Positions 45,205 to 56,475 of a stretch of 64,000 nt of DNA are shown in pieces. The translations under genes and the position numbers were made by a program. The DNA is from Lycorma delicatula (taxonomy: Eukaryota > Arthropoda > Insecta > Hemiptera > Fulgoridae), in assembly GCF_047948215.1 (NCBI RefSeq), contig NC_134465.1:14528022-14592021 (forward strand). The letters are read 5' to 3'. The notes under the pieces were generated by a model. It worked only from the letters and a program-made list of their open reading frames with translations, was not told the origin of the DNA and ran no database searches. How positions within the stretch are numbered: the first letter of the stretch is position 1; the number at the start of each line of letters is the position of its first letter.

Positions 45205-46082
45205 TTTTCTTCCGCAAAAATCGGGGGGGGGGGGTAAAGAATGGCAGGAAAGTGTTTCAGGGGGGGCGCAGAAACTTTTCTATGGCGAGGGGTAAACCAA
45301 AAAAATTTTCAGGGTGGGGGGGGGTGGAAGTTGCTCCTCGCGAAACTTGGGGGGGTAAGGGGGTAGGGGGGGTTAGTTGGCCTAGGGCCAAGAGGGTTCG
45401 GGGCTAGATGGCCCCTCAAAGGAAATATAGGGAACGGAAGGCCCCCTATATAAGACTCAGAAAAATGTTCAGTCAGTAAGAGTTGAAAACTTTTCTAACA
45501 CCTTAAAAACTATTTCAAAAAAACCCGCCAGCAACTCACGCAGTACAAAGAGTATAAAATACTAACTAAGAAAGTCTATCTCAACGGAAATATTCCAAAA
45601 GCCACGGACTAGTGTAAAATCTAGTGTATTACGGAATACACCAGATTTTAGCATTAATGGCGTCCGTGGTAACACTGTCTATACACTATGCTAGCAAACA
45701 AAAAACACTTATAATTAACTAAATATAGTATATTTCCCCCCAAAAATACTAACAATCACTACATACAATGGTCCTGGATACTACAACACTATAGAATTAA
45801 ATCCAAGTCCTCAAAATACACTAATAACTAAGATATTTGTAAAGTAGGTCAACGCCTTTGTCTGGCCTACGTGTTTGTCACTTCAAAAGTTTGATTATTA
45901 ATAACTTTTGATCAAACGCACCAAAAACAACACCCGATACCTCTAAATGTTCACATCGTTGTGTAGAATCACACTGTCACCAAGAAAACACTTAAAAACA
46001 CCACGAAACCACCATTTAAGTAATACTTAGTACGAGCTCAAAATGGCGACGTCAGTAGTACATCAATGCTGCTCTGAGCCTC
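45205..46082 (-). promoter_or_regulatory. 5' UTR of SART-like LINE, with G-run cluster
   Basis: This is the untranslated region from the element start to ORF1. It should hold an internal promoter, which I cannot identify by motif. Its 3' half on the plus strand has runs of G: 45223-45234 (12), 45260-45266 (7), 45316-45324 (9), 45349-45355 (7), 45359-45363 (5) and 45366-45372 (7). These are C-runs in the RNA and could form quadruplexes on the transcription template strand. Confidence 0.6.
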
Positions 46083-46096
46083 CTAAAGGTATACTT
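46083..46096. repeat. Target-site duplication of SART-like LINE (5' side)
   Basis: CTAAAGGTATACTT, identical to 39723-39736. The element begins at 46082 on the minus strand. Confidence 0.9.
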
Positions 46097-47542
46097 GGGG
46101 CGGCTGAAGTACACGCCCTCCCCGTAACTGCCCTCTAGGCTTTAGCAGGTTCTATAGGTAGAGATTGAATATCGTCTGTGTCTGGTACTTTCTCCATAAT
46201 TACTTGCACCTACATTGCACGACTCTCAGATTTTTCCTGTACTGCTGCCACACCCGCCTTTGCCTTGTGACTTGTCGATGGAGAGATTTTTTGGCTTTTC
46301 TAGATGTATCGTGATCTTTATGTACTATATCGATTGTTGGTGTCATGGTCGCAGGTTTTGTTGTTTCTTTACGCTGCACAGGTACGTTCGTTATGTCAAC
46401 GATATCGGTCTGGGCAAAGACTCATTAGTCTTTATAAATTTTATTGGTTCTTTCCGCTGACTGGACTCAATCTTAGTATCAATGATTCTCTCTATCGTTG
46501 TAGCAAGACTTGATGCAGTCGTAGTAAGCAACTGCTCCACATTAACTTTAGATGACGAAGGCAGCAGCTGCTTCTGCATAAGTAGTTGTCGGACGAAGTG
46601 TTCTAAAGCTAATAATTTTCTTCGCTTCAGGCTAGCTTACCTTTTGAAGCGTTTTAACCTACTGAATGGCCGTTTCCAATTTATATACCGGGCAGTTCCT
46701 CAATCGGCTGTTGTGGCGCCGTTTGCAGTTAATGCAGACTAGGGGATCTTTACATGGATCACCCTCATGTGTTTTTATTCCACACACGCATATTTCAAGC
46801 TCTTCAAATCTTGCTGTAGCGTGTCCAAAACGTTAACACTTAAAACATCGTATAGGCTGCGGGATGAATGCGCGTACATCAAGCCGATATATGCCAGCTC
46901 GTAATTTTTCAGGAAGATTGGGTCTACTGAAAGTCAATCAATACTCTTGCAAGGCTGAAAGAAGAACTTCACCGTTTCTCCGCACGGTTAACTTGCGACA
47001 ATGTATCACTCCTTGACTCGACATCTCCTCTACGATTTCCTCTTCCGTGCAATTAAGAAGGTCACAGCATACAACAACTCCTTTCGATGAGTTAAGCGTA
47101 CTATGCGGTTGCACAGATACCGCGAACTCACCGATGTTCAAGACTGAACCTTTTGGTTTTGAGTTTCGTTAACAGTATCGACATGCAATCCATTAAAAGT
47201 CTTCCAAATCTCCTTGACAGGACCACCGGCACAGTTAGTAATCTCTCTAACAATTAAGAACGGACTAACCTTTTGGAAGTTTCCATTCTCCTTCGTAATC
47301 ATTAAATATCTTGGTTTGGGCGCATTATTCCCAAACAATGCTTTCCTTAAGTCTCTACTAATTCTGGCAGCATCTTTTCTGATTTTCTCTGTCTCCTTAT
47401 TTCGTTTCCTCTTCGCTTGTGACAAATCGGCTGTTTCTAAACGAGTGTTTATGTGCATCCTCAGCCACGTTGGTTTGTTCAAGGTGTTCCATAAAGTTTT
47501 ATCCCTTCTGTAGGAAGGGTAGCCGCCGGGATACATCCCCAC
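46097..47542 (-). pseudogene. I-like LINE ORF1 (gag-like), 5' part
   Basis: From 47542 the frame reads a basic region (KRKRNKETEKIRKDAARIS), RYLMITKENGNFQKVSPFLI and REITNCAGGPVKEI. After a shift near 47140 it continues PHSTLNSSKGVVVCCDLLNC, EEIVEEMSSQGVIHCRKLTV and RRNGEVLLSALQEY. After a stop, IPQPIRCFKC..RFGH near 46860 is a zinc knuckle with its last Cys lost and CINCKRRHNSRLRNC near 46735 another. A Ser/Thr-rich part (VNVEQLLTTTASSLATTIER, 46550-46490) follows. This is the RNA-binding ORF1 layout of I-type LINEs: RRM-like domain, then CCHC knuckles. Many stops and shifts. Confidence 0.72.
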
Positions 47543-47935
47543 TCCAGGGCTACTAACCTTGGAGGTCCGATCCGGTACTCCGATGGAACCGGCATTTGTC
47601 CTGGCAGAGAGCGGATTCTCTGCACCGACTCCAGGCTCCTACTCACCGAAGTTTACAGTGCTCCCATGCACCGACACACATGGACACAACGGGTATTAAT
47701 CCTTTTCCAAATAGTATCGTTCATGATCTACAGGTGGCCGAAAAATCCAATTCATCTTGGTGACCTGAAGGTGGAAGACAGGCCAAACAAAAGAACACAA
47801 TCCTAGGAAAATACTCAGAGCCCCGTTAGCCAGCTATATGTGTTGTACGTATGTACAGCTGTTGCCGCCCTGAATTTGGAACGTAGGTGTTATATTTCGG
47901 AGGTGGGGATTATCTTCCTCAGGGCATTATTATTA

Positions 47936-49439
47936 TTAGCTTGCCTTGTTATAGTTAATAAAATGTATTAAAAGCTGAATTTTACAATTTTAATTAAAAA
48001 GTAAAAACGTTTATAAATATTTGTTTCTAGGACAAAATATAAAAAAGGCAATTGTAATTTTTATTGTTTATTTATTTCAAACATTGTTTATTAAATAACA
48101 TAGCTTTCACATTACTTCAGGTATTATATATATATATACACTCAAGTACTTATTAATGTAAACATTGGCTTTTTGTTTTGTTTTAAAATTCTATTCATAC
48201 TTAACTGATTACATAACTGTCGTTATATTATCGGAACTTAAGGTTTGTTTATTTTGTCTGGCAGTTAGTCTGTTTTCTATATACACATATTATATATAAA
48301 CAATGCAGTAACAATATATTGTTGGACGATTTGCATGACACGTATTTCTATACGTGATCGGTTTAAATAAACTATACATTTTTTAAATTTTATTTCCTAC
48401 GTGAAAAAATAAATTATTTATGATATACATAAACGATTAGTTTAGCGTATTTATAAAATGATAACGACGTCTAAAAAAAGTGTTAAGTAAAAAATGTATT
48501 TTTAGTAAAGAAAGGTAAGATTTTTTAAAAAAAAGCACAAATTTTGAGATTAAAAGCAGTAACATGCCATATAGTATATAAGATTAATAAATAAATAATG
48601 TTGAAGGTGGTTTTGAATTTAACCGGAATCACACAGTTTAAAGTAAACGTTTTTAATCGATTAAAGCTGAATATTGTCTAAATTTGCGTATACATTATTT
48701 TATGTTAAATCTGTAAAAAAAAATTAAAAACAACAAACTATATAAATGATAAAACTATATAATAAAAGTATTTAAAAAAACCTCTTATTACAATATTTTG
48801 AAATACAAATGCGAACAAATTTTATGTTGAAAAATCGATATTTACTATATTTCTATGCGATAACGGTCCAAAATTAATATAATTTTGATTACGTATCGTT
48901 TACAAAAATAAAATTAACAAAGAAATTTGTTGATGATAAGTCGAAACTCACAAAAGTTTGAGAAATTTATTGAAGTACTATCTTGATGGCGAAAAGATGT
49001 ATTTTATTCACAAAAAAAGGCGGTTTCTCAAATCATCCGGAATGAATTTATTTAAAAAGGTATTTTTATGCATATTCAAGCCTTGCGTACACTGAATGGA
49101 TCGATTTTGATGATTTCTTTTATTTAAATTTTTTTTAAATAAATTCATTTCCTACGAAAAGTAGGAATCATCGATGATTTGACTGATTTTGGCTGAATTT
49201 TTCATAACGATAATAATAATAATGGATAGTTTCTGGACGGAGAGGGTACATTACATTAATTTCTTTTCTCTATGTACTATCCGCCTCAATCTTTCTTATA
49301 TTGCAGAGATGTACAGAATGGCCGGGAAGCCACCGTATTCCTTAAAATTAAAACTAAAACTTTGTAACGAGTTATAAATGAAAAATGCGATGTAATAATG
49401 AATTATTTCATTTATACTTGATACATAGTACTAATTTTA
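47936..49439. other. No gene recognised
   Basis: AT-rich DNA with an ATT run (47926-47939) and a short AT microsatellite near 48126-48138. No coding or element signal was found. Confidence 0.5.
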
Positions 49440-50480
49440 ACGGTCCAACGGGCCTGTGTGTTCGCCCTCACGTTGCGCACACAATTCTACACTCGCCACG
49501 TCCTCTGTGAAATGCGACGAAGCATTTCTAATGTTACGTTACGGAAGGCGTCTCTCACTGCGTCACGCAGTTCTTCATTTGTGGTGTAGCGACGTGCAGA
49601 TACGTGCGCTTTGATAATTTCTCGTAATGAATTGTCCGGTGCGTGGGAATAGGACTTTGAGGTGGCCATGATAACGGAGCAGGTGACGCTAGAGTATCGC
49701 GGCTGACCCTACGTCCTGGAAATTTTTCATTCATAAACGCGCGGACCGATAGAGCAGATATACAGGTGCTGCTCTATCTCGCTGCAATCGTACTCGTTTC
49801 GTGAAATCCTTCTCGTGAAGCTTCGATATTCTCGAACCGCGCCTCAACAAACAATGACGAGCCGTCATTCCAGCCCATATCATAACGTGCGGTGGGATTT
49901 TTACAGACACATTTCTGGCGCGTGAAATGCGAATAAATCCCTGCAGGATGCAACACGAGGTTCCATATCTGCATCTGACAGTTTATCGATGACTTCGAAT
50001 GAAACTGCCTAACTTTCGAGTTAAATGAGTAACGCGTTGTCGTCCGATGTATAATAAGTTCAGCTGACCGTTTACGAGTGGATTTCATCGGGTATCGATC
50101 GATTGTTCAATGGAAACCGCAACAGCAGCGCGTGTTTCAAACCGCGTTAACTTCCGTCCACTCCGCGGCCTGTTTTTAACACTGACTATTTCAAACGCAC
50201 GTTTTTCCCGAGCCATCATTGTTACTTTTCGTGGTGGCGGCTTATTAAAGCGTTGCCGAAACGTATCGTTAATTAGCTTCTTCGTTTGATTCTTACGTTG
50301 TCGTTCACAAACCCGTACACTTGTCACTAACCGCTCCTCGACGCTGTAATTACTCCTGTCAGCCGTTTTAGCACAACTATCTTTTACTGAGAATATGTGA
50401 CGTTGTAAAAAAAACTGTTGCCGACCGACCCCGACGAAAATACCGTATGTTCTAAACACATATCCTATCTCATATTTTTC
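49440..50480 (-). pseudogene. Tc1/mariner-superfamily transposase pseudogene (minus strand)
   Basis: Reading from about 50370: NYSVEERLVTSVRVCERQRK, FRQRFNKPPPRKVTMMAREK and AFEIVSVKNRPRSGRKLTRF, a DNA-binding helix-turn-helix region ending in the GRPRSGR-type linker. After a shift, MKSTRKRSAELIIHRTTTRY is the second helix-turn-helix. The catalytic core is mostly deleted: RYDMGWNDGSSLF is a remnant of the VMIWAGM strand. Then FMNEKFPGRRVSRDTLASPA, PLSWPPQSP (third catalytic block) and, in frame at 49669-49487, DNSLREIIKAHVSARRYTTN, RDAFRNVTLEMLRRISQRTW, ending near CVRNVRANT at about 49455. Family: the insect transposase group whose core ends WPPRSPDLT..DNSLWG. No terminal repeats found. Confidence 0.75.
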
Positions 50481-53400
50481 GTTAATTTTAGGGGTGCGGT
50501 GACTTCCCGGCCACTCTGTCCGTAAATCACGCGAGGTACAAATTAGAATAGTTAAATGTATTTTTTCTGACAGTAATGATGTTTATTATAGTCAACTCCT
50601 TTGGTGAAATGAAAGGAGATGCGACTTACGGTCTGAATATCGTTTGCGTTATTCGGTGAGCTCAGCGTATTGTTGTGCAACGGTATGTTTGGCTTAGTAA
50701 AGAAGGCAGCGGAATTTGGCCTTGTTCGTTGACTCTTTAATGTTTGTTCGTAAACCCACGGAGTGCGTTGTGCTCGGAAATGTTCAAGCTAATTTTTCAA
50801 ACGATTCGTATCTCACGCGAGGTCTCTAATACCGTTTCGATTAGCATATGCCTTCCGAACAGTTTTTTCCTGATAACTTAAGCGAAAGAACTTATTAACA
50901 ATAAATTACGATACCGATATATACAATTTTATAGGATCTGATAAGCGATAAATTACAGAGGAACGGATAGAATCGATTTCTTTGCGACAAAATTAAACGG
51001 TACCTATTTTGCTTTGAAGGACGTTAATAAAATTCTAAGCTCGTCATAATTATTAAATATTTTATCTCTGTGTATATTCCTCTCTTAAATAGGTACAACA
51101 TTACGTCTTCAGGAAGTCACAACAAGTTTCAAGATACAAAAGCGGTCTATCGGCTTACCGTTTGGCGTTCATAAGTGTAATTCATACGAATTGTATTTGA
51201 TAAATTAAATAGCGTAATTTATTATGTATAAAATGCATTTATATTTTCGATCGCTTTACTTCTCTTGTATTCCTAACAAAAATTACAATATCCATTTTTG
51301 TTAAACCGTACAACACAACTACTTTCTCTTGACACAGGAGAAAGTGTCTTATTGTGACACGTCCAATGGAAGTTTTAATAAATTAACGACCCTGTTATAT
51401 AAAATAATATTAATTTATATAAAATAATTATTATTTAATATATAACCTACATTACTCTTAATAGCTTTGTAAATGAGTTTCCTCTTAATAGTGCCGATTA
51501 AAAAAACGGTTCGTAGGTGCAAAATGTTTTATCTCCTGATTTGGAGAATCACGCCAGAGAATCCGTTGTAAATTAGAATCGCTAGAATTAAATAGAACCT
51601 ATCGATACGTTTTTGTTATGTCAGAGGTAATAACATAATTGTGGATTTGAAATCCTAACATTATAGAAAATAAGTCTTGCCGGACTACAGGTCCGACTAG
51701 TAGAGTATCGTTGAGATATAAACGGTTAGCGGTTTTTAGCTGAACCATCGAAAACCGATCGAAGTTTAGTCGTCAAACTAGTCGATTTAAATACCGGACG
51801 GTGGAGTAACACACATCTGATTTGTCTATTAACAAATCATCGGAGTTAAATAATGACATATGACCCAAATTTCAATTTATTGGCTAATAGTTTTACTTTG
51901 AAATAAATTTTTTTAACTGTTAAAAACGTTAGGTTTTATTCTGTACCTCCATTTTGTTTCGTTTTTATATAAATAATCATATTAAAGATTCGGTGAAAAG
52001 AGAAACAAACGCCCTCTACGAAATTTTATAGCAGTTTTTCATTGTGTTGTTGAATTAAAAGGTGAATATAAAAAAAAACACGTAATAACCAGTCATAAAC
52101 GTATGTCTTAGTATACATTAGTATAGAATGTATATTTTTAATTTCTTAAACATTTTTTTTTGTAATATATTAAATCACGGGTTAAATTTAAAAAAAAAAG
52201 TGTTTTATAAATTACATAAGTTGTGTATGTTTGTATAATTTAACTTACTGAATGGAACGAGGAATGTTTGTTGCGCCTTAACTGTAACGTACAACATTTG
52301 AATAAATTTTCTGAAATCTGTAACGAATATATTATAATATTACACTGCACAAAGAAGAGTAGAAAAAATGTGTTTTGTTTGTTTGCAATGTAAAAATAAC
52401 TTTCTTTTTCTACATTATGTAAAGTAAAAAATTTCTTAATAAATATACTCTTTCTTTGTTAAAAATCATATATATATATAGTGTAAATAAATAAATTATG
52501 GTAAACCTTAATTAACTTTTCAACCGTTATACATAGAAAAAACAAACAAAATTCTCGTACCTCAGCATCATACTACCTCTCCCAAGCTCTCAGAGGAGAT
52601 ACATTTGAATTTTTTAATAAAAAAAGGATTGACGGATTGACACATCGTTTTGAAGAGCATTAAAAACAAAAAAATAAAAAATGACTGATTTTATTTTACA
52701 TCTTTTTTTGATACGTGCTGATTTTACGTCAAGATATTTATTACATTCTCACTCATCTTTTCATGTTCGTAAATTCTAATCTTTATATTTTAGTAAATAT
52801 AACTCGACAAGTTTGTGGGTGTGTTGGTTCTAAAACCTAAAAATATTCATTTATTGGACTGTATTTCTAAGAGTGATTCATCCGTCGGGTGGATAATAAA
52901 TAATGTGCGAAATTGCCCAAAATCTTGTTGTTCATTGAAAACCATTAATAGCTTAATGTTAACTTACGCAGAACTGTAATCTTACAATCGTGAATTTTAA
53001 ATGAAGCATAAGATTATAAGAAGAAAATCAAAACATACTATTTAAAGAATTTTTATATTACCTTTGATTAACATATTAAAACATAACATAATATATTAGA
53101 TTCACGTATTAAAACATAACATAATATATTAGATTCACCGATACAACGCCAACGTAACCTCAAATTGAGGTAATGTCTGTTGTCGACGTTAAATTGTGAA
53201 GAACTGAAGGTCGGCTCGACCAATCTTCATCAAATTTTCACACGTACTACTACGGCATATCTTAATTTCATTGAAATTGACGGGGTAGTTTTGGAGATTT
53301 TTGAGCCAAAATGTTATACATAGGCCTCTATTGTTTGTTTGGTACTCCTCATACCTCAGATCATAAAGAAATTTAAATTCGTCCCTAATCCCAAGACGCG

Positions 53401-55194
53401 ATCAAAATCAATACCGTACTTTTCTTCGAAACGTCGATAAAAAATCTACTCACGATTTACCAACATTTTAAAAATATATTTTATCTTTCTTTATTAAACC
53501 CATATAATTTTTTCAAGTTTTTTTTTTTCAATACAAGCTCTCGTGTTAATTTTTGTAATTATATTTTTATTTGATTTTATTTTAATTTCTATGATTTGGC
53601 CTTGAAATAAATCTTAACTAAATAATCTGGATATACCGTATCGATCGATACGTTCGATGAACGTATCGTTCAATAATTATTTATTTTTTAATACCAAAAG
53701 TAAGTTTTTCCCTTTAATTCTCGATATTTAGATACCAGAATGTATTACTCGATATTCCAAATTTTTCAATAAATTGAAGAGTTGTCGATTTAGTATTTTA
53801 AAAGAGCCTTCCGTTAAAAATTATTTTAAAACGATCACGGTACATCGACTACGACCTTTTAATTAAGCAGAAATTCTATTCAAGGACTAAATAACCGGAT
53901 GTAATTTTATCGTTTCGGAAAATCGTAATTTCATCGTACTTAAAATAAACCATTCTTTATAAAAAACTTTCCTTTCTGCGGCCTTTCTTTCGATGAATAT
54001 ACGGTATGTGCTGCCGTAAATACTTTTTTGAGAAGATATGTCAAAATATTAAAAAGTATGCCTTTTTATCATTTTATTCTTCTTAGTATTTATTTTACTT
54101 TTATATTACGTCTAGACCGATTATACTAGACGCGTTTTATTTTTACCGATGAGTTTGGAATTCCAATAGTTCGCTTCATTATGACAATAAAAAAATTAAA
54201 ATTATTTTGTTTTATTCTTCAATCGTTTTTCTGCTTTAATCTATGCGATTTTTCTCCTTTATAAAACTTTTCTTCAAAAAACGGTAATCGAGAATTACTC
54301 ATTTTAGATTACATTTTAAATTATTCTAAACAAAAATACGTCTCTACAAAACCTAGAAAAAAATTGTAACTCTATTTATTCTGTTAATTGCCTTGTATTT
54401 TCTCGTTACTTGTGCCCAATTTTGACGGTTTTAAACTGATTATTTCACTTTTTTTCAATTAATAACTAATATCATTTAGAAAATTTTATTTTAATATTAA
54501 AAATTTTCAAATAACTGCTTCGTTAACTGATGGATAAAGAAAAAAATTGTAGTAATCACGTAACAATTTAGATTATAAGTTGTTGAGGAATGCTGTTCGT
54601 AAGAGAGTACTTTGCTTTTTGCGAATTACTACATATCACCTACGCCGTAGCTAATTACTTTACCTACAAATGTTACGTCTTCTACACGTAATGTTTGTTT
54701 CCGATTTATCAAAATGAACGTACCAGAAATGAAAGTTTTTTTAAAATTAAATAAATATTTAATTTTATTTAATTAATTTTATTTTTAAAAAAACTTTTGG
54801 TCGAATCGGCTGGGAATTGAAAAAATCGACAATAACTGGAAAAGCATCGGTTCAAAAACGCCAATTTCGGGCAGCGAAAATAAGAAAGGTTTAGTTATTA
54901 AATCAGATTTTCAGAATTTTTATTGCGGTTTTCACACCGGTTTAAATTAGGTCGAATGAAGGGTTGTTTTCTTTAAAATTAAAATAAAGTGAAAACTCCT
55001 ACCATTACGAAGAGAGTCGTTTAAACTAATCGTCAAACAAACGGCTTGATTAATCTAAAAGGAAGCATTTATTATCGTGAATCACCTCAATAGAATTTTA
55101 TTAATAACATAAAGCATATTTTTAATTCCATTACGACTGCCTGATTGTGTATTCGTACGTGAATGAACCGTATTTTTAACGTAATGTATTACGC
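50481..55194. other. Long stretch without recognisable genes
   Basis: About 4.7 kb of AT-rich DNA. It includes a 33-bp tandem duplication (53073-53138). The segment at about 53140-53420, with a CCTCAAATTGAGG palindrome near 53158, may be an old repeat but has no second copy here. Confidence 0.5.
53073..53138. repeat. 33-bp tandem duplication
   Basis: Units 53073-53105 and 53106-53138 (core TATTAAAACATAACATAATA) differ only at the first base, A against G. Confidence 0.9.
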
Positions 55195-55285
55195 TCACTT
55201 CACCTCAGAGGTAACGTGTCGGTCTTTCGTGCGGAAAGTCACGGGTTCTGATACCGGTTAGTCGCGACATTTCTCGTACGAAATT
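55195..55285 (+). mobile_element. tRNA-like SINE head fragment (family 3)
   Basis: CACCTCAGAGGTAACGTGTC followed by GGTCTTTCGTGCGGAAAG resembles a D-arm to anticodon-arm region, and CACGGGTTCTGATACCGG is B-box-like at 55241-55258. CGCGACATTTCTCGTACGA follows. The match is imperfect, there is no acceptor stem and no duplication was seen, so this is a weak call. Confidence 0.4.
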
Positions 55286-55718
55286 AAATTTGCATTCCGT
55301 ATTCCACTTACCGTTCGTATCTAAATTATTTAAAAAGCTTTTACTTCGTGGGCTTAGGCCGGTTCTGGAGGGTGAGGAGATAATTCCCGACCGTCGACTT
55401 GGGTTCAGGTTAGGTCAATCCACCGTCGAACAACCCAACAGAGACTTCAAGGTCATCCATCAGCGGGTGTCTGGAGGAAAAGAAATTCTGCTCGACGGCG
55501 ATTGAAACAGGCCTTTGAAAATGTACGGTTACCTGGCTTGCTCTACAAATTAAAATTAAAACTTCCTCGACCTATTACCTTGTCTTACGGAATTATCTTT
55601 AGGGACGTCTCTCTCAGGTAAGAAGTAACGATAAGAATTATAGAAATTCTTCGACATATGGTCGGCTGTCCCTCATGGCTCTATACTAGGTCCTGTGCTG
55701 TGTTCAATATTCACTGCG

Positions 55719-55731
55719 GACCTTCCGACCC
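55719..55731. repeat. Target-site duplication of SINE head, left
   Basis: GACCTTCCGACCC, repeated at 55795-55807. It belongs to the Jockey TADLPT codon region. Confidence 0.85.
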
Positions 55732-55794
55732 TCTCGACTTCCAAATCAGCCGATTTGGGAAGACGCGTTAACCACTAGACCGACCCGGTGGGTT
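55732..55794 (-). mobile_element. 63-bp SINE head (family 1) inserted in the Jockey relic
   Basis: On the minus strand this reads AACCCACCGGGTCGGTCTAG, TGGTTAACGCGTCTTCCC and AAATCGGCTGATTTGGAAGTC, matching the first 60 bases of the SINE at 5226. The 13-bp direct repeat GACCTTCCGACCC flanks it exactly (55719-55731 and 55795-55807). The SINE body and tail are absent. Confidence 0.85.
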
Positions 55795-55807
55795 GACCTT
55801 CCGACCC
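55795..55807. repeat. Target-site duplication of SINE head, right
   Basis: GACCTTCCGACCC, second copy of 55719-55731. Confidence 0.85.
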
Positions 55808-56475
55808 CCTGGAAGATCTCATCGTCACTGCGTTTGCCAAATATACTTGCCGTTAACGAAGACCCTGAACTAGTCTCGCGGGAGCTGCAAACGGCATCAG
55901 ACCTTGGCTGCGCACGGCAGAAAAAATGGAGGATTAATCAGGATAAATCAAAGCGTGTCACATTCGCCATGAGATGGGATGACTGTCCCGATGTAAACAC
56001 GGATAGAGTCTTGATCCCGTAAACAGAGTTTGCGGTACCTAGGACTTCACCTGGATCGGCTTTGGCCTGGAAGCGTCGCGCGAGGGTGAAAAGAAAACAA
56101 CCGAATACGAAGTATAGCGGAGAAACTCGCACCCCACGTTGTCAAGTAAAGTTCTGATTTAGAAACTAATGCTACGACCGATCTGGACTCATGACGTGGG
56201 ATTGTGCAGGAAAGCTAGTAATAGTAACGTAGATATCGTACAACGCTTCCAAAACAAGGTAACGAGAAAAATTTCAGAAGCGCACGGTTCACACGAAACC
56301 GTGAGATTCATGAATATCTGAAGCTTCCTGCGGTTCGTGAGGTTGCGAGACGGCATAGTGTTAAATACCAACATCGTTTAGAAAATCACGTCGACCACTT
56401 AGCAATCGATCTGCTTGATAACAGCGGGAACGTCCGAAGGTTGAAAAACGTCTCCATGCGCTGGACTTAGGGGCT

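Larger units (their letters stand above)
39737..46082 (-). mobile_element. SART/R1-like non-LTR retrotransposon, full-length but inactive
   Basis: A 6.35-kb minus-strand insertion: 5' UTR about 880 bp (46082-45205), ORF1 (45204-43334), ORF2 (43334-40458), 3' UTR of about 720 bp and a poly(A) of about 14-16 residues seen as T at 39735-39750. A 14-bp exact target duplication CTAAAGGTATACTT flanks it (39723-39736, 46083-46096), so the ends are secure. It is GC-richer than its surroundings. R1-clade features: three CCHC knuckles in ORF1, APE endonuclease, RT and C-terminal CCHC in ORF2, and overlapping stop/start between the ORFs. The target is a LINE ORF1, not telomeric repeats or rDNA. Stops, shifts and loss of the RT Asp-Asp make it dead. 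Confidence 0.92.
39244..47935 (-). mobile_element. I-like LINE relic (ORF1 only), interrupted by a SART-like LINE
   Basis: The outer element is on the minus strand. Its 5' region runs from about 47935 (CCTGAGGAAGATAATCCCCA) to 47545 and its ORF1 from about 47542 to 46097. The insertion 39737-46082 interrupts ORF1, which resumes at 39736 and ends near 39430. About 100 bp later comes a hairpin-bearing segment (39289-39318) and an A-rich end near 39244-39270, which I read as its 3' region. An ORF2 with endonuclease and RT is absent, so it is internally deleted or gag-only. ORF1 zinc knuckles and the PFLIVREI...V..V motifs place it near the I or Jockey group. No target duplication for the outer element was established. 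Confidence 0.62.
55290..56475 (+). pseudogene. Jockey-like LINE reverse transcriptase relic
   Basis: Plus-strand pieces in order: LPFVSKLFKKLLLRGLRPVL and IIPDRRLGFRLGQSTVEQ (55302-55430), the RT fingers; AVPHGSILGPVLCSIFTADL near 55660-55725; then the SINE insertion; then FAKYT where FADD is expected, with both catalytic Asp lost; LAVNEDPELVSRELQTASDL near 55846; IWTHDVGLCRKASNSNVDIV and QRFQNKVTRKISEAHGS near 56185-56290, the thumb; and LLDNSGNVRRLKN near 56416-56450. This is the Jockey order of blocks (PI.T.G..LCG.A..SN...LQRFQNK..R). The endonuclease is missing. It is heavily mutated. Confidence 0.82.

Noticed and set aside
55195..55285. Functional tRNA upstream of the Jockey relic
   Set aside because: Only the B-box-like region is tRNA-like; no acceptor stem pairs, so at most a SINE head.
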